Assembly: GCF_042681025.1 (NCBI RefSeq)
Contig: NZ_JBHUER010000004.1
Coordinates: forward strand, 248,001 to 312,000
DNA length: 64,000 nucleotides
Direction: 5' to 3'
Source: Methylopila henanensis
Lineage (GTDB): Bacteria; Pseudomonadota; Alphaproteobacteria; Rhizobiales; Methylopilaceae
The notes under the pieces were generated by a model. It saw only the letters and a program-made list of their open reading frames with translations, ran no database searches and was not told the DNA's origin. The position numbers were made by a program, and so were the translations under genes. Positions within the stretch are counted from its first letter, which is position 1. Each line of letters starts with the position of its first letter. Positions 15,919 through 24,683 of the stretch are shown piece by piece.

Positions 15919-18591
15919 TCATTCCTTCCGCAGCGCCTTCAGCCTGTAGAGCGCCTCCAGCGCGCCCTTCGGGGTCAGCTCGTCGGGGTCGATGGCGTCG
16001 AGCGCTTCTGCGAGCGGGTCGGGGCCGGCCTCGGGCTTCGGCCGGGTCGCGGCGAACAGCGGCAGGTCGTCGATCATGCGTTCCACCGGCGAGGCGCGGT
16101 CGGCGGCCTCCAGCTCGTCCAGCACCGCCTTGGCGCGGCGCACGACGGAAGGCGGCAGGCCGGCGAGCTTCGCCACCTGGATGCCGTAGGAGCGGTCGGC
16201 GACGCCGGGGGCGACCTCGTGCAGGAACACCACCTCGCCCTTCCACTCCTTCACCCGCACGGTCGCGTTGCGCAGCCGGCTCAGGCGGCGGGCGAGCGCC
16301 GTCAGCTCGTGGAAGTGGGTCGCGAACAGCGAGCGGCAGCGGTTGACCTCGTGCAGGTGCTCGATCGCGGCCCAGGCGATCGACAGGCCGTCGAAGGTGG
16401 CGGTGCCGCGGCCGATCTCGTCGAGGATCACCAGCGAGCGGGGACCTGCGGTGTTCAGGATGGCGGCGGTCTCGACCATCTCAACCATGAAGGTGGAGCG
16501 GCCGCGGGCGAGATCGTCGGCCGCGCCGACGCGGCTGTAGAGCCGGTCCACCACCCCGATATGGGCGGCCTTCGCCGGGACGAAGGCGCCGGCCTGCGCC
16601 AGCACCGCGCACAACGCCGCCTGCCGGAGATAGGTCGACTTGCCGCCCATGTTCGGTCCGGTGACGAGCTGGACGAGGCCGGCGTCCGCCTCCGGCTCCG
16701 ACAGCGCGACGTCGTTTGGCACGAACGGCTTGCCGGCGCTCTTCAAGGCCCGCTCGACGACGGGATGGCGCGCGCTTTCGAGCCGGAAATCGAGCGAGGC
16801 GTCCATATGCGGGCGCGCATGGCCGCAGTCGACCGCGACCTCGGCGAGGCCTGCGGTGACGTCCAGCACGGCGAGCGCCCCGGCGCAGGCGGCGAGCCCG
16901 TCCCAGCCGGCGGAGACGCGCGCGGCGAGCGTCTCGAACAGCTCGAGCTCCAGCTTCAGCGCGGTGTCGCCGGCCTCGCCGATCCGGCGTTCGAGATCGC
17001 CGAGCTCGGTGGTGGTGAAGCGCATGGCCCCGGCCATGGTCTGGCGGTGCACGAAGGTCTCGGCATGGGGGGCTTTGAGCAGGCGCTCGCCATGCTGCTG
17101 GGGGACCTCGATGAAATAGCCCAGCACGTTGTTGTGCTTGATGCGGAGCGTGCGGACGTCGGTCGCGTCGGCGTATCCGGCCTGAAGCTGGGCGATCACC
17201 TTGCGGCTCTCGTCCCGCAAGCTCCGGGCTTCGTCCAGCTCCCGCGAGGCGCCCGGCCGCACGAAGCCGCCGTCGCGCTTCAGCAGCGGCAGGTCGTCGG
17301 CGAGCGCGGCCTCGAGATCGCGCGCCAGCGCATGGTCGGCGCGGGCGAGCGTGGAGGCGACGCCTGCGATCTCCGCGCCTTCCTCGGCGAGGCCGTCGAT
17401 GCGGGCGGCGAGCTGTTCCGCCGCTTTCAGCGCGTCGCGGATGGCGGCGAGGTCGCGGGGGCCGCCGCGCCCGAAGGCGATGCGCTGGGCGGCGCGCGCG
17501 AGATCGGGCGCGGCGCGCAAGGCGGCCCGCACCGCGCGGCGACGGTCCGGCGCCTCCACGAAGGCTTCGACCGCGTCGTGCCGGCGGGCGATGGCCGCGA
17601 CGTCGGTGAGCGGTCCTGCGAGGCGGCTCGCCAGCAGCCGCGAGCCGCCGGCGGTGACGCAGGCGTCGATCACGCTGAGCAGGCTGCCCTCGCGATCGCC
17701 GCCGAGCGTGCGGGTGAGCTCCAGATTGGCGCGGGTGGCGGCGTCGATCTCCATGGTCGCGCCGCGCCCCTCCCGCACGGGCCGCGCGAGCGGCGGCCGG
17801 CTCGCGAGCTGGGTGCGTTCGAGATAGCCGACGACGGTCGCGGCGGCGGCGAGCTCCGCGCGGGTGAGCGCGCCGAAGGCGTCCGCCGTCGCGACGCCGA
17901 AATGGCCGGCGAGCCGGGCGTCGGCGCGGGCGGGGTCCGTCAGGTCGCGGGCGACCGGCGTCACCGCCGCGCGGGTCTCGGCCGTCGCGGGCTGAAGCTC
18001 GGCGAGAAGCGCCTCGGGAACCAGGATCTCCGCCGGATCGAGCCGGGCGAGCGCCGCGCCGAGCGTCTCCGCCGCCGTCTCGCCGACCGCGAAGGCTCCG
18101 GTCGAGACGTCCACATGCGCGAGCCCGAAGGCGAAGCCGCCGGTCTCGGCGCGGGCGCGCGCCACCGCGACCAGCAGGTTGGCGCGTCGGGGCTCCAGCA
18201 GCGCGTCCTCGGTCAGCGTGCCGGGGGTCACGAGGCGGACCACGTCGCGTCGCACGACCGACTTTCCGCCGCGCTTCTTCGCCTCCTTAGGGTCCTCGGT
18301 CTGCTCGCAGACCGCGACGCGGTGGCCGGCCGCGATCAGGCGCTGCAGGTAGTCGTCGGCGCGCTCCACCGGCACGCCGCACATCGGAATGTCCTCGCCG
18401 AGATGCTTGCCGCGCTTCGTCAGCGTGATGCCGAGCGTGCGGCTCGCGATTTCCGCGTCCTCGAAGAACAGCTCGTAGAAGTCGCCCATCCGGTAGAACA
18501 GCAGGCTGTCGGGATTGGCGGTCTTGATCTCGACGTACTGCTCCATCATCGGCGTCACGCGCGCGGGGGCGGTATCGCGGACTTCGGTCAT
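15919..18591 (-). CDS. mutS: DNA mismatch repair protein MutS
   Basis: This 890-residue protein is a full-length MutS. The N-terminal mismatch-recognition motif is visible in NPDSLLFYRMGDFYELF, where the phenylalanine and glutamate wedge into the mismatch. The ATPase has Walker A GPNMGGKST (645-653) and the Walker B/signature region VILDEIGRGTATFDG. It recognises mismatches and recruits MutL. It is upstream of a small gene and glnD on the same strand, an order common in Hyphomicrobiales. The start MTEVRDTAPARVTPMMEQYVEIK is typical. Confidence 0.97.
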   Translation of the reverse strand: MTEVRDTAPARVTPMMEQYVEIKTANPDSLLFYRMGDFYELFFEDAEIASRTLGITLTKRGKHLGEDIPMCGVPVERADDYLQRLIAAGHRVAVCEQTEDPKEAKKRGGKSVVRRDVVRLVTPGTLTEDALLEPRRANLLVAVARARAETGGFAFGLAHVDVSTGAFAVGETAAETLGAALARLDPAEILVPEALLAELQPATAETRAAVTPVARDLTDPARADARLAGHFGVATADAFGALTRAELAAAATVVGYLERTQLASRPPLARPVREGRGATMEIDAATRANLELTRTLGGDREGSLLSVIDACVTAGGSRLLASRLAGPLTDVAAIARRHDAVEAFVEAPDRRRAVRAALRAAPDLARAAQRIAFGRGGPRDLAAIRDALKAAEQLAARIDGLAEEGAEIAGVASTLARADHALARDLEAALADDLPLLKRDGGFVRPGASRELDEARSLRDESRKVIAQLQAGYADATDVRTLRIKHNNVLGYFIEVPQQHGERLLKAPHAETFVHRQTMAGAMRFTTTELGDLERRIGEAGDTALKLELELFETLAARVSAGWDGLAACAGALAVLDVTAGLAEVAVDCGHARPHMDASLDFRLESARHPVVERALKSAGKPFVPNDVALSEPEADAGLVQLVTGPNMGGKSTYLRQAALCAVLAQAGAFVPAKAAHIGVVDRLYSRVGAADDLARGRSTFMVEMVETAAILNTAGPRSLVILDEIGRGTATFDGLSIAWAAIEHLHEVNRCRSLFATHFHELTALARRLSRLRNATVRVKEWKGEVVFLHEVAPGVADRSYGIQVAKLAGLPPSVVRRAKAVLDELEAADRASPVERMIDDLPLFAATRPKPEAGPDPLAEALDAIDPDELTPKGALEALYRLKALRKE

Positions 18592-18692
18592 GGAGCCTTC
18601 TTCGAGCCGGATGGCGGACGCCGATCCCTACCATGGCGCGAAGGCGCAGGACGAGGCGCAGGCCGGCGCTTACCCGCCGTCATCCCCACCTC

Positions 18693-19679
18693 TCACGCCC
18701 TGAGCAGCATGGCTCCGCCGGTCAGCCCCGCGCCGGCGGCGGCGAGCAGCAGCCTCTCGCCCGGCGCGATCGGCCGCGCCTCGGCGCTGAGCGCGAGCGA
18801 GAGCGGGATGGTGGCGGCGGAGGAGTTGCCGAACTCGGCGATCGACGAGACCATGGCCTCGTCGCGCACGCCGAGCCTCGCGCCGACGGCCGAGAAGATG
18901 CGGGCGTTGGCCTGGTGGGGGACGAAGCGGTCGACCGCCTCCGCCGCGACGCCGGCCTCGTCGAGAACCTCGCGCGAGCAGGCGGTCATCAGCTTCACCG
19001 CGTCCGCGAACAGGCCGCGGCCGTCGGCGATGGTCATGCGGGTGTCCTCGATCGGCGTGTCCGCCACGAACGGGCGCGCGCTGCCGCCGGCCGGTATGCC
19101 GACGAGGCCGTAGCCCGCGCCGTCGGAGGCGAGCGAGACCGCGACCGCGCCGCGGGTCGGGTCGGCGTCGGGCGCGAGCACGGCCGCGCCGGCGGCGTCC
19201 GCGAACAGCACCGAACTGCCGCGTTCGGCCGGATTGATGCGGCGGCTGAGCAGGTTCGCCGCGATCACCAGAACCGCCTGGCCGCGCGCCCGGACATGGG
19301 CGTCGGCGAGGCTGAGCGCGTAGAGGAAGCCCGCGCAGGCGCCCGCGAGATCGACCGCGCCGGAGCGTTCGAGTCCGAGGCGATGGGCGACCAGCGGGCC
19401 GCTCGGCGGCAGCAGGTGATCGGGGGTCGAGGTCGCGAGCAGGGTGAGGCCGATCGCGCCGCGGTCGATCCGGGCGCTCGCCAGCGCGCGCTCGCCGGCG
19501 ACCGCGGCGAGGCCCGACAGCGTGTCGCCGTCGGAGGCCCAGCGCCGCTCGCGTATGCCGGTGCGGCGCTCGATCCAGCCGGGCTCCAGCCCGAGATCGG
19601 CCTCGATCTCCGCGCTCGTCACGCGCCGCTCGGGCGCGGCCCAGCCGAGCCCCGCGAGCCGGACGCCGGGCGATCTCAT
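18693..19679 (-). CDS. bioZ: BioZ, 3-ketoacyl-ACP synthase III-like biotin enzyme
   Basis: This 328-residue protein is a FabH-type ketosynthase with the Cys115-His255-Asn285 triad (GACAGFLYAL, FVPHQAN, EFGNSSAAT). As the last gene of a bioBFDA operon it corresponds to BioZ of Agrobacterium and Brucella, which condenses glutaryl-CoA with malonyl-ACP to start the pimeloyl chain in place of the BioC-BioH route. The ATG overlaps the bioA stop by 4 bases. An upstream extension of 25 arginine-rich residues inside bioA is not credible. It could be taken for a housekeeping fabH from sequence alone; the context decides for bioZ. Confidence 0.85.
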   Translation of the reverse strand: MRSPGVRLAGLGWAAPERRVTSAEIEADLGLEPGWIERRTGIRERRWASDGDTLSGLAAVAGERALASARIDRGAIGLTLLATSTPDHLLPPSGPLVAHRLGLERSGAVDLAGACAGFLYALSLADAHVRARGQAVLVIAANLLSRRINPAERGSSVLFADAAGAAVLAPDADPTRGAVAVSLASDGAGYGLVGIPAGGSARPFVADTPIEDTRMTIADGRGLFADAVKLMTACSREVLDEAGVAAEAVDRFVPHQANARIFSAVGARLGVRDEAMVSSIAEFGNSSAATIPLSLALSAEARPIAPGERLLLAAAGAGLTGGAMLLRA

Positions 19680-20944
19680 CGCGCAAGCCCCGCCACGTCC
19701 GCGGCCTCCTCGAAGGCGTCGAACACGCGGTCGAGCTCGGCTTCGGTGACGCAATAGGGCGGCATGGCGTAGAGCGTGTCCCCGAGCGGCCGCAGCAGCA
19801 GGCCGCGCTCGAGGAAGAACCGGCGCAGCTTCAGCCCGACCTCCGCGAGATAGCCGGGATCGGGCACCGCGAGGTCGACGGCCGCGATCGTGCCGCAGGC
19901 GCGCGGGTCGCGGAAGCGTGGATCGCTCTCGAAGCGGCGGACGCGCGCGGCTTGCGCCCGCGCCAGCGCCGCGATCCGCTCGGCGATCGGCTCATCGCGC
20001 CAGATCTCCAGATTGGCGACCGCCGCGGCGCAGGCGATCGGGTTCGCGGTGTAGGAGGAGGAGTGGAAAAAGGTCTTGGCGCGGTCGCTCGAATGGTGCG
20101 CGGCGAAGATTTCCCCGCTCGCGAGCGTCGCGGCGAGCGGGACGGCGCCGCCGGTGAGCCCCTTCGACGCGCACAGGATGTCCGGCGCGACGCCGGCCTG
20201 CTCGCAGGCGAACAGCGTTCCGGTCCGGCCCCATCCCGTCATCACCTCGTCGGCGATGAAGCACGCGCCGTGCTTTTCGGCGATGCGTTTCAGCTCCGCC
20301 AGAACCTGAGGCGTGTAGATACGCATTCCGCCCGCGCCCAGCACCAGCGGCTCTACGATCAGCGCCGCGACGTCGCCCGCGCGCGCCAGCGCCTCGAAGG
20401 CGTCGAGCGTCGCCTGCTCCCGGCCCGCGGCGGGGAAGGGGATGCGGCCGACCTCGAACAGCAGCGGGGCGTAGGGCGCGTTGAACACGCCGCGCTCGCC
20501 CACGCTCATCGTCCCGATCGTGTCGCCGTGATAGGCGCCTTCCATCGCGACGATCTTGGTCCGCGCTACCCCGCGGTTGGAGAACGCTCCGAGCGCCATC
20601 TTGAGCGCGACCTCGACCGCGGTCGAGCCGGAGTCGGAATAGAACACATGCGTCAGGCCGGCCGGCGCGAGAGCCACGAGCTCGCGCGCCAGCCGCTCGG
20701 CCGGCTCGTGGGTCACGCTCGCGAAGATCACCTGGTCGAGGCTCTCCGCCGCCTCCCGGATCGCCGCGACGATGCGGGGATGGCCGTGGCCGTGGGTCGT
20801 GACCCACCACGACGAAATGGCGTCGAGCAGCGCACGCCCGTCCGAGGTGTGCAGATACGCGCCCTGCGCGCGGACGACGGTCGGCGGGTCCGGTTCGAGC
20901 GCGTGCTGGAAGAAGGGACGCCAGACGGGGGAGGGGGACGTCAT
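19676..20944 (-). CDS. bioA: adenosylmethionine-8-amino-7-oxononanoate aminotransferase
   Basis: This 422-residue class III aminotransferase converts 7-keto-8-aminopelargonate to 7,8-diaminopelargonate with S-adenosylmethionine as amino donor. Visible features are the N-terminal ISSWWVTTHGHGHP substrate region, DEVMTGWGRTG with the cofactor-binding aspartate, and the PLP lysine in CASKGLTGG. It overlaps bioD upstream and bioZ downstream by 4 bases each. Confidence 0.95.
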   Translation of the reverse strand: MTSPSPVWRPFFQHALEPDPPTVVRAQGAYLHTSDGRALLDAISSWWVTTHGHGHPRIVAAIREAAESLDQVIFASVTHEPAERLARELVALAPAGLTHVFYSDSGSTAVEVALKMALGAFSNRGVARTKIVAMEGAYHGDTIGTMSVGERGVFNAPYAPLLFEVGRIPFPAAGREQATLDAFEALARAGDVAALIVEPLVLGAGGMRIYTPQVLAELKRIAEKHGACFIADEVMTGWGRTGTLFACEQAGVAPDILCASKGLTGGAVPLAATLASGEIFAAHHSSDRAKTFFHSSSYTANPIACAAAVANLEIWRDEPIAERIAALARAQAARVRRFESDPRFRDPRACGTIAAVDLAVPDPGYLAEVGLKLRRFFLERGLLLRPLGDTLYAMPPYCVTEAELDRVFDAFEEAADVAGLAR

Positions 20945-21564
20945 CGGAGCGGACGGATGTCGAACGCCGCCGCGAAGGCCGCCTTCAGCGTTTCGGGCGT
21001 CAGCGGGTCGAGCCGCTGCAGGCGTCCCAGGACCTTGACGCCGGAGAAGGCGGCGATGGTCGCGATCGTGTCGGGATTGTCGTCGCCCACGAAGGCGAGG
21101 CCGGCGATCGGGATGCGGCGCGCCTTCAGGGCCTCCAGCGACAGCAGCGCGTGGTTGATGCCGCCGAGCGCGGTGCGGGCGACGAGGACCACCGGAAAAC
21201 CCCAGCGCGCGAACAGGTCGATGGTGAGGACGTCGCGCGTCAACGGGACGAGCAGCCCGCCGGCGCCCTCGATCACGAGTGGGCCGTCGACGGCAGGCGG
21301 TTCGAGGCGATCGACGTCGATCGCGACGCCGTTGAGCTCGGCCGCGAGGTGCGGCGAGGCCGGTGTCCTGAGCCGGTAGGCCTCGGGCAAAACGCGTTCG
21401 GGCGCGAGACCGGCGAGCGCCGCGGCGGCCTCGCTGTCGGTGGCCTCGTCGAGACCGGCCTGCACCGGCTTCCAGTAATGCGCGCCGAGCGCCGCCGCGA
21501 GCGCCGCCGCGACCACCGTCTTGCCGACGCCGGTGTCGGTGCCTGTCACCACGATCGGGGTCAT
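20941..21564 (-). CDS. bioD: dethiobiotin synthetase
   Basis: This 207-residue ATPase closes the ureido ring of dethiobiotin from diaminopelargonate, CO2 and ATP. The P-loop GTDTGVGKT is at residues 8-16, YWKPVQAG follows at the usual position, and the mid-protein motif VIEGAGGLLVPL is present. Start and stop both overlap neighbours by 4 bases. Confidence 0.95.
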   Translation of the reverse strand: MTPIVVTGTDTGVGKTVVAAALAAALGAHYWKPVQAGLDEATDSEAAAALAGLAPERVLPEAYRLRTPASPHLAAELNGVAIDVDRLEPPAVDGPLVIEGAGGLLVPLTRDVLTIDLFARWGFPVVLVARTALGGINHALLSLEALKARRIPIAGLAFVGDDNPDTIATIAAFSGVKVLGRLQRLDPLTPETLKAAFAAAFDIRPLR

Positions 21565-22703
21565 GCCGCGGCCGCCGTCAGGGCCTCCGCGATGGCGTCG
21601 GTCAAGCCGGTCACGGCCGCCTCGTCCGCGTTCAGCGTGAGCGAGATCCGGAGCCGGGCCGTGCCCTCGGGCACGGTCGGCGGGCGGATGGCGCGGCAGT
21701 CGTAGCCCGCGGCCTGCAGCCGCCGCGCGATCGACGTGGCGCGGGCGTTGAGGCCGAGGATCACGGGCTGGATCTGCGTGCCCGTCGGCGTCACGCCGAG
21801 AACGCCCAGCCTGCGGCCGGCGAGTTCGACCAGCCGCGTCAGCGCCGCGCGCCGTTCGGGCTCGTCGGCGACGATCCTCAGCGCTTCGCGCACCGCCGCC
21901 GCCATCAGCGGGGAGGGCGCGGTGGCGTAGATGAAGGGCCGGGCGCGGTTGACGAGGAAGTCGACGATCGGCGCAGGCCCGGTGACGAGCGCGCCCGAGG
22001 CGCAGAGCGCCTTGCCGCAGGTGTGGACCGCGATCAGCGAGGAGCGGCCCTCGAACGCCTCGCCGAGGCCGCGCCCGCCCGCGCCGAACACGCCGGTGGC
22101 GTGGGCCTCGTCCAGCAGCAGGAAGCCGTCATGGGCTTCGGCCACGGCGAGCAGGTCCGCGACCGGGGCCGCGTCGCCCTCCATGGAATAGATGCTTTCG
22201 GCCGCGATGAACGGGGTCCCGCGCCCACCGGTCGCGCGCCAGGCGCGGATCGCGTCGTCGAAGCCTTGCGCGTCGTTGTGGGGCGCGCTCGCGACGTCGG
22301 CCTTGGTCTGCCTGAGGCCGTCATGCACGCTGGCGTGGACCAGCGCGTCGTGGACCACGAGGTCGCCGCGCTGCGGCAGCGCCGCGACCAGCGCGACGTT
22401 GGCGGCGTAGCCCGAGCCGAGGAACAGCGCGCGCTCGGCCCCGAAGAAGACCGCCGCCTCGGCCTCCAGCGCCTCGTGTTCGGGATCGTTGCCGCGCAGC
22501 AGGCGCGAGCCGGCCGCGCCGACGGCGACCCCGCGCGCGAGCGCGTCGCGCACGGCGTTGGCGAGGCGCGGCGACGCGCTCAGGCCGAGATAGTCGTTCG
22601 AGGCGAAGTCGACGCCTGCGCGCGGGATCAGCGCGCGGCGGCGGCTGCGGCGCTCCAGCCCGTCGAGCGCGGAGGCGTAGCGCGCCAGGCCCGCGGCGGT
22701 CAT
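21561..22703 (-). CDS. bioF: 8-amino-7-oxononanoate synthase
   Basis: This 380-residue PLP enzyme joins a pimeloyl thioester with alanine. SNDYLGLS near the N-terminus, DEAHATGVFG in the middle and the lysine in HTCGKALCASG (Schiff-base site) identify the alpha-oxoamine synthase family. The start MTAAGLARYASALDGL overlaps the bioB stop by 4 bases. The long open frame that continues upstream is only the antisense-like shadow of bioB. Confidence 0.93.
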   Translation of the reverse strand: MTAAGLARYASALDGLERRSRRRALIPRAGVDFASNDYLGLSASPRLANAVRDALARGVAVGAAGSRLLRGNDPEHEALEAEAAVFFGAERALFLGSGYAANVALVAALPQRGDLVVHDALVHASVHDGLRQTKADVASAPHNDAQGFDDAIRAWRATGGRGTPFIAAESIYSMEGDAAPVADLLAVAEAHDGFLLLDEAHATGVFGAGGRGLGEAFEGRSSLIAVHTCGKALCASGALVTGPAPIVDFLVNRARPFIYATAPSPLMAAAVREALRIVADEPERRAALTRLVELAGRRLGVLGVTPTGTQIQPVILGLNARATSIARRLQAAGYDCRAIRPPTVPEGTARLRISLTLNADEAAVTGLTDAIAEALTAAAA

Positions 22704-23698
22704 CCCGCGGCGCCCGGAGCCTCCGGCTTGATCCCGAGGCGGCGGAACAGGCCCGCGTCGTGGTCCTCGCCGGGGTTGTCGGCGGTGAGCAGGGTCTCGC
22801 CGACGAAGATCGAGTTGGCGCCGGCGAGGAAGCACAGCGCCTGGGTCTCGTCCGACATCTCGGTGCGGCCGGCGGAGAGCCGCACATGGCTCGTCGGCAT
22901 CATGACGCGAGCGAGCGCGATTGTGCGGACGAAGTCGATCGGGTCGATCGGCGCGGCGTTCTCGAGCTTCGTGCCGGGGATCGGGATCAGCATGTTGATC
23001 GGCACGCTCTCCGGCGCCTCGGGCAGGTTCGCGAGCGTCACCAGCATGTCGATGCGGTCGTCCTCGGTCTCGCCCATGCCGAGGATGCCGCCGGCGCAGA
23101 CCTTCATGCCGGCCTGGCGGACGTTGTCGAGCGTCTCGAGCCGGTCGGCGAAGGAGCGGGTGGTGATGATCTCGGAATAGTAGCGCTCCGAGGTGTCGAT
23201 GTTGTGGTTGTAGTAGTCGAGGCCTGCGTCCTTGAGACGGATCGCCTGCGCCGGCGACAGCATGCCGAGCGTCATGCAGGTCTCCAGCCCAAGCGCCTTC
23301 ACGCCCTCGACCATGGCGACGACCATCTCCATGTCGCGCTCCTTCGGCGAGCGCCACGCGGCGCCCATGCAGTAGCGCGTGGCGCCGCCGTCCTTCGCCT
23401 TCCGCGCCTCGGCGAGCACCCGCTCGACCTCCATCAGCTTGGAGGCGGACAGCTTCTCGCCCGGCATGCGGGCGGACTGGCTGCAATAGCCGCAGTCCTC
23501 CGGGCAGCCGCCGGTCTTGATCGACAGAAGCTGGCTCATCTGCACTTCGTTCGCCGGGAAATGGCGGCGATGCACGGTCTGCGCCTGCAGGATCAGGTCC
23601 ATGAACGGCTGCGCGTAGACGCGCCGCGCCTCCATGCGCGTCCAGAGCGCCTTGAGGGGGGCCTGAACCGCTGTCGCCGTGGAATTGGAAAGCGCCAT
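22700..23698 (-). CDS. bioB: biotin synthase
   Basis: This 332-residue radical SAM enzyme inserts sulfur into dethiobiotin. The cluster motif CPEDCGYC gives Cys65, Cys69 and Cys72, and YYNHNIDTSERYY and the conserved arginine region near the C-terminus (LSAGRTEM) complete the family features, which serve the second, sacrificial iron-sulfur cluster. It is the first gene of the operon. I looked for the BioR operator TTATCTATAA in the 100 bases upstream and did not find it. Confidence 0.95.
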   Translation of the reverse strand: MALSNSTATAVQAPLKALWTRMEARRVYAQPFMDLILQAQTVHRRHFPANEVQMSQLLSIKTGGCPEDCGYCSQSARMPGEKLSASKLMEVERVLAEARKAKDGGATRYCMGAAWRSPKERDMEMVVAMVEGVKALGLETCMTLGMLSPAQAIRLKDAGLDYYNHNIDTSERYYSEIITTRSFADRLETLDNVRQAGMKVCAGGILGMGETEDDRIDMLVTLANLPEAPESVPINMLIPIPGTKLENAAPIDPIDFVRTIALARVMMPTSHVRLSAGRTEMSDETQALCFLAGANSIFVGETLLTADNPGEDHDAGLFRRLGIKPEAPGAAG

Positions 23699-23799
23699 CG
23701 CCCGCCCGTCCGCTGATGATGTGACCGCACTGCAATATCGCCTTACACGCATCCGCGGCCGCTGGAAACGCCCTCCGAACGGCGTAAGGCCGCAGACGG

Positions 23800-24342
23800 T
23801 CAGGGCGCCGGGCGGCGCAGCACCAGCCGCGACCGGAACCAGTCGGACAGCAGCTCCTTCTCGTAAGGCCAGCTCGACAGCGACGAGCGCGCCGACGGGT
23901 TCGCGAGATAGTTCATGTCGCTCAGGGTCTCTCGCCCGCGGGCGAGCGTGCGGCCGCGCTCCTTGAGGACGTAGGACAGCGTCACCCGCGGCGGCGTGAC
24001 GTCGCGCAGCACCCGCACGTCCTGGAAGTTCGTCCGCCACGGCTCGAACTGGCCGGCGGGCCGCAGATCGATCAGCTCGATCGTGACCGACTGGCCCGCG
24101 GGTAGCCGGGTTTCGGCCAGCCGGGCGAGATGCCGCGACAGCGCGGCGAACGCCGCGTCCCGCTCGCGCGCGGAGCGGAACGCCAGCGTGTCGACGCCGG
24201 GCTGGCGGGCGACGCGCACCACGGCCTCGCCCGCGGCCACCGGGGCGGGCGAGAGCGCGACGACGGCCGCCGCGGCGAGCGCGCCGGCGCCGCCGCGGAC
24301 GATCGCCGCCGCTCTGTGGCCGAAAAGTGACTCGGGGTTCAT
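23800..24342 (-). CDS. DUF3016 domain exported protein
   Basis: This 180-residue protein has an N-terminal signal-like segment (AGALAAAAVVALSPAPVAAGEA) and a DUF3016 body recognisable by TIELIDLRPAGQFEPW, VRVLRDVTPPRVTLSYVLKE and ETLSDMNYL. It is predicted to be periplasmic; no function is established. It is divergent from the siderophore receptor gene and could share its iron-responsive promoter region, though nothing proves a link. Confidence 0.8.
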   Translation of the reverse strand: MNPESLFGHRAAAIVRGGAGALAAAAVVALSPAPVAAGEAVVRVARQPGVDTLAFRSARERDAAFAALSRHLARLAETRLPAGQSVTIELIDLRPAGQFEPWRTNFQDVRVLRDVTPPRVTLSYVLKERGRTLARGRETLSDMNYLANPSARSSLSSWPYEKELLSDWFRSRLVLRRPAP

Positions 24343-24683
24343 GGGCAGGTCTCCAAGTTATGCCAAATGCCATCGGCGGCGCGCGACGCCTCGGCCCGGT
24401 CGTCGCCGCGGCCTCGTCTTTCGCGCAGGCCGTTCGCGAATCACGGCTCCGTGATGTCGCGCGGCGACATCATTCGGCGAGGCGGCGATGATCTTGTCGC
24501 GTCGCCACGGGAAGACAATAAAATAACCTCCTAATCCCTGATATGCCCGGCATATTTCCATGGATGGCGGATGAATTCGCCATAGATTTGAATTGTTCGA
24601 ATTCGAATATTTTCGCGAGCTCTTGAGTGTGCTGCGGAGTCTCCTGTACGGGCGGCATTCGTTTCACGCCGGAGTTCCGTTTC
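24343..24683. other. divergent intergenic region before the siderophore receptor
   Basis: This 341-base gap is AT-rich around 24470-24610 and contains no gene. It holds an exact inverted repeat ATATGCC-C-GGCATAT (24541-24555) and an Irr/ICE-like element at 24586-24602. It should contain promoters for the DUF3016 gene on one side and the receptor operon on the other. Confidence 0.6.
24586..24602. promoter_or_regulatory. Irr/ICE-like iron box
   Basis: ATTTGAATTGTTCGAAT resembles the rhizobial iron control element (consensus roughly TTTAGAA-N3-TTCTAAA as I recall it). The central GAATTGTTC agrees fully and the flanks partly. It lies 81 bases before the start of the siderophore receptor, a type of gene commonly under Irr or RirA control. 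Confidence 0.5.

Noticed and set aside
18693..19754. Longer start for the BioZ-type gene
   Set aside because: The extra 25 residues are an arginine-rich reading inside bioA; the ATG at 19679 gives the normal N-terminus and the same 4-base overlap as the other bio junctions.
23699..23799. BioR operator before bioB
   Set aside because: The expected TTATCTATAA or a close variant is not present in the 100 bases between bioB and the DUF3016 gene.
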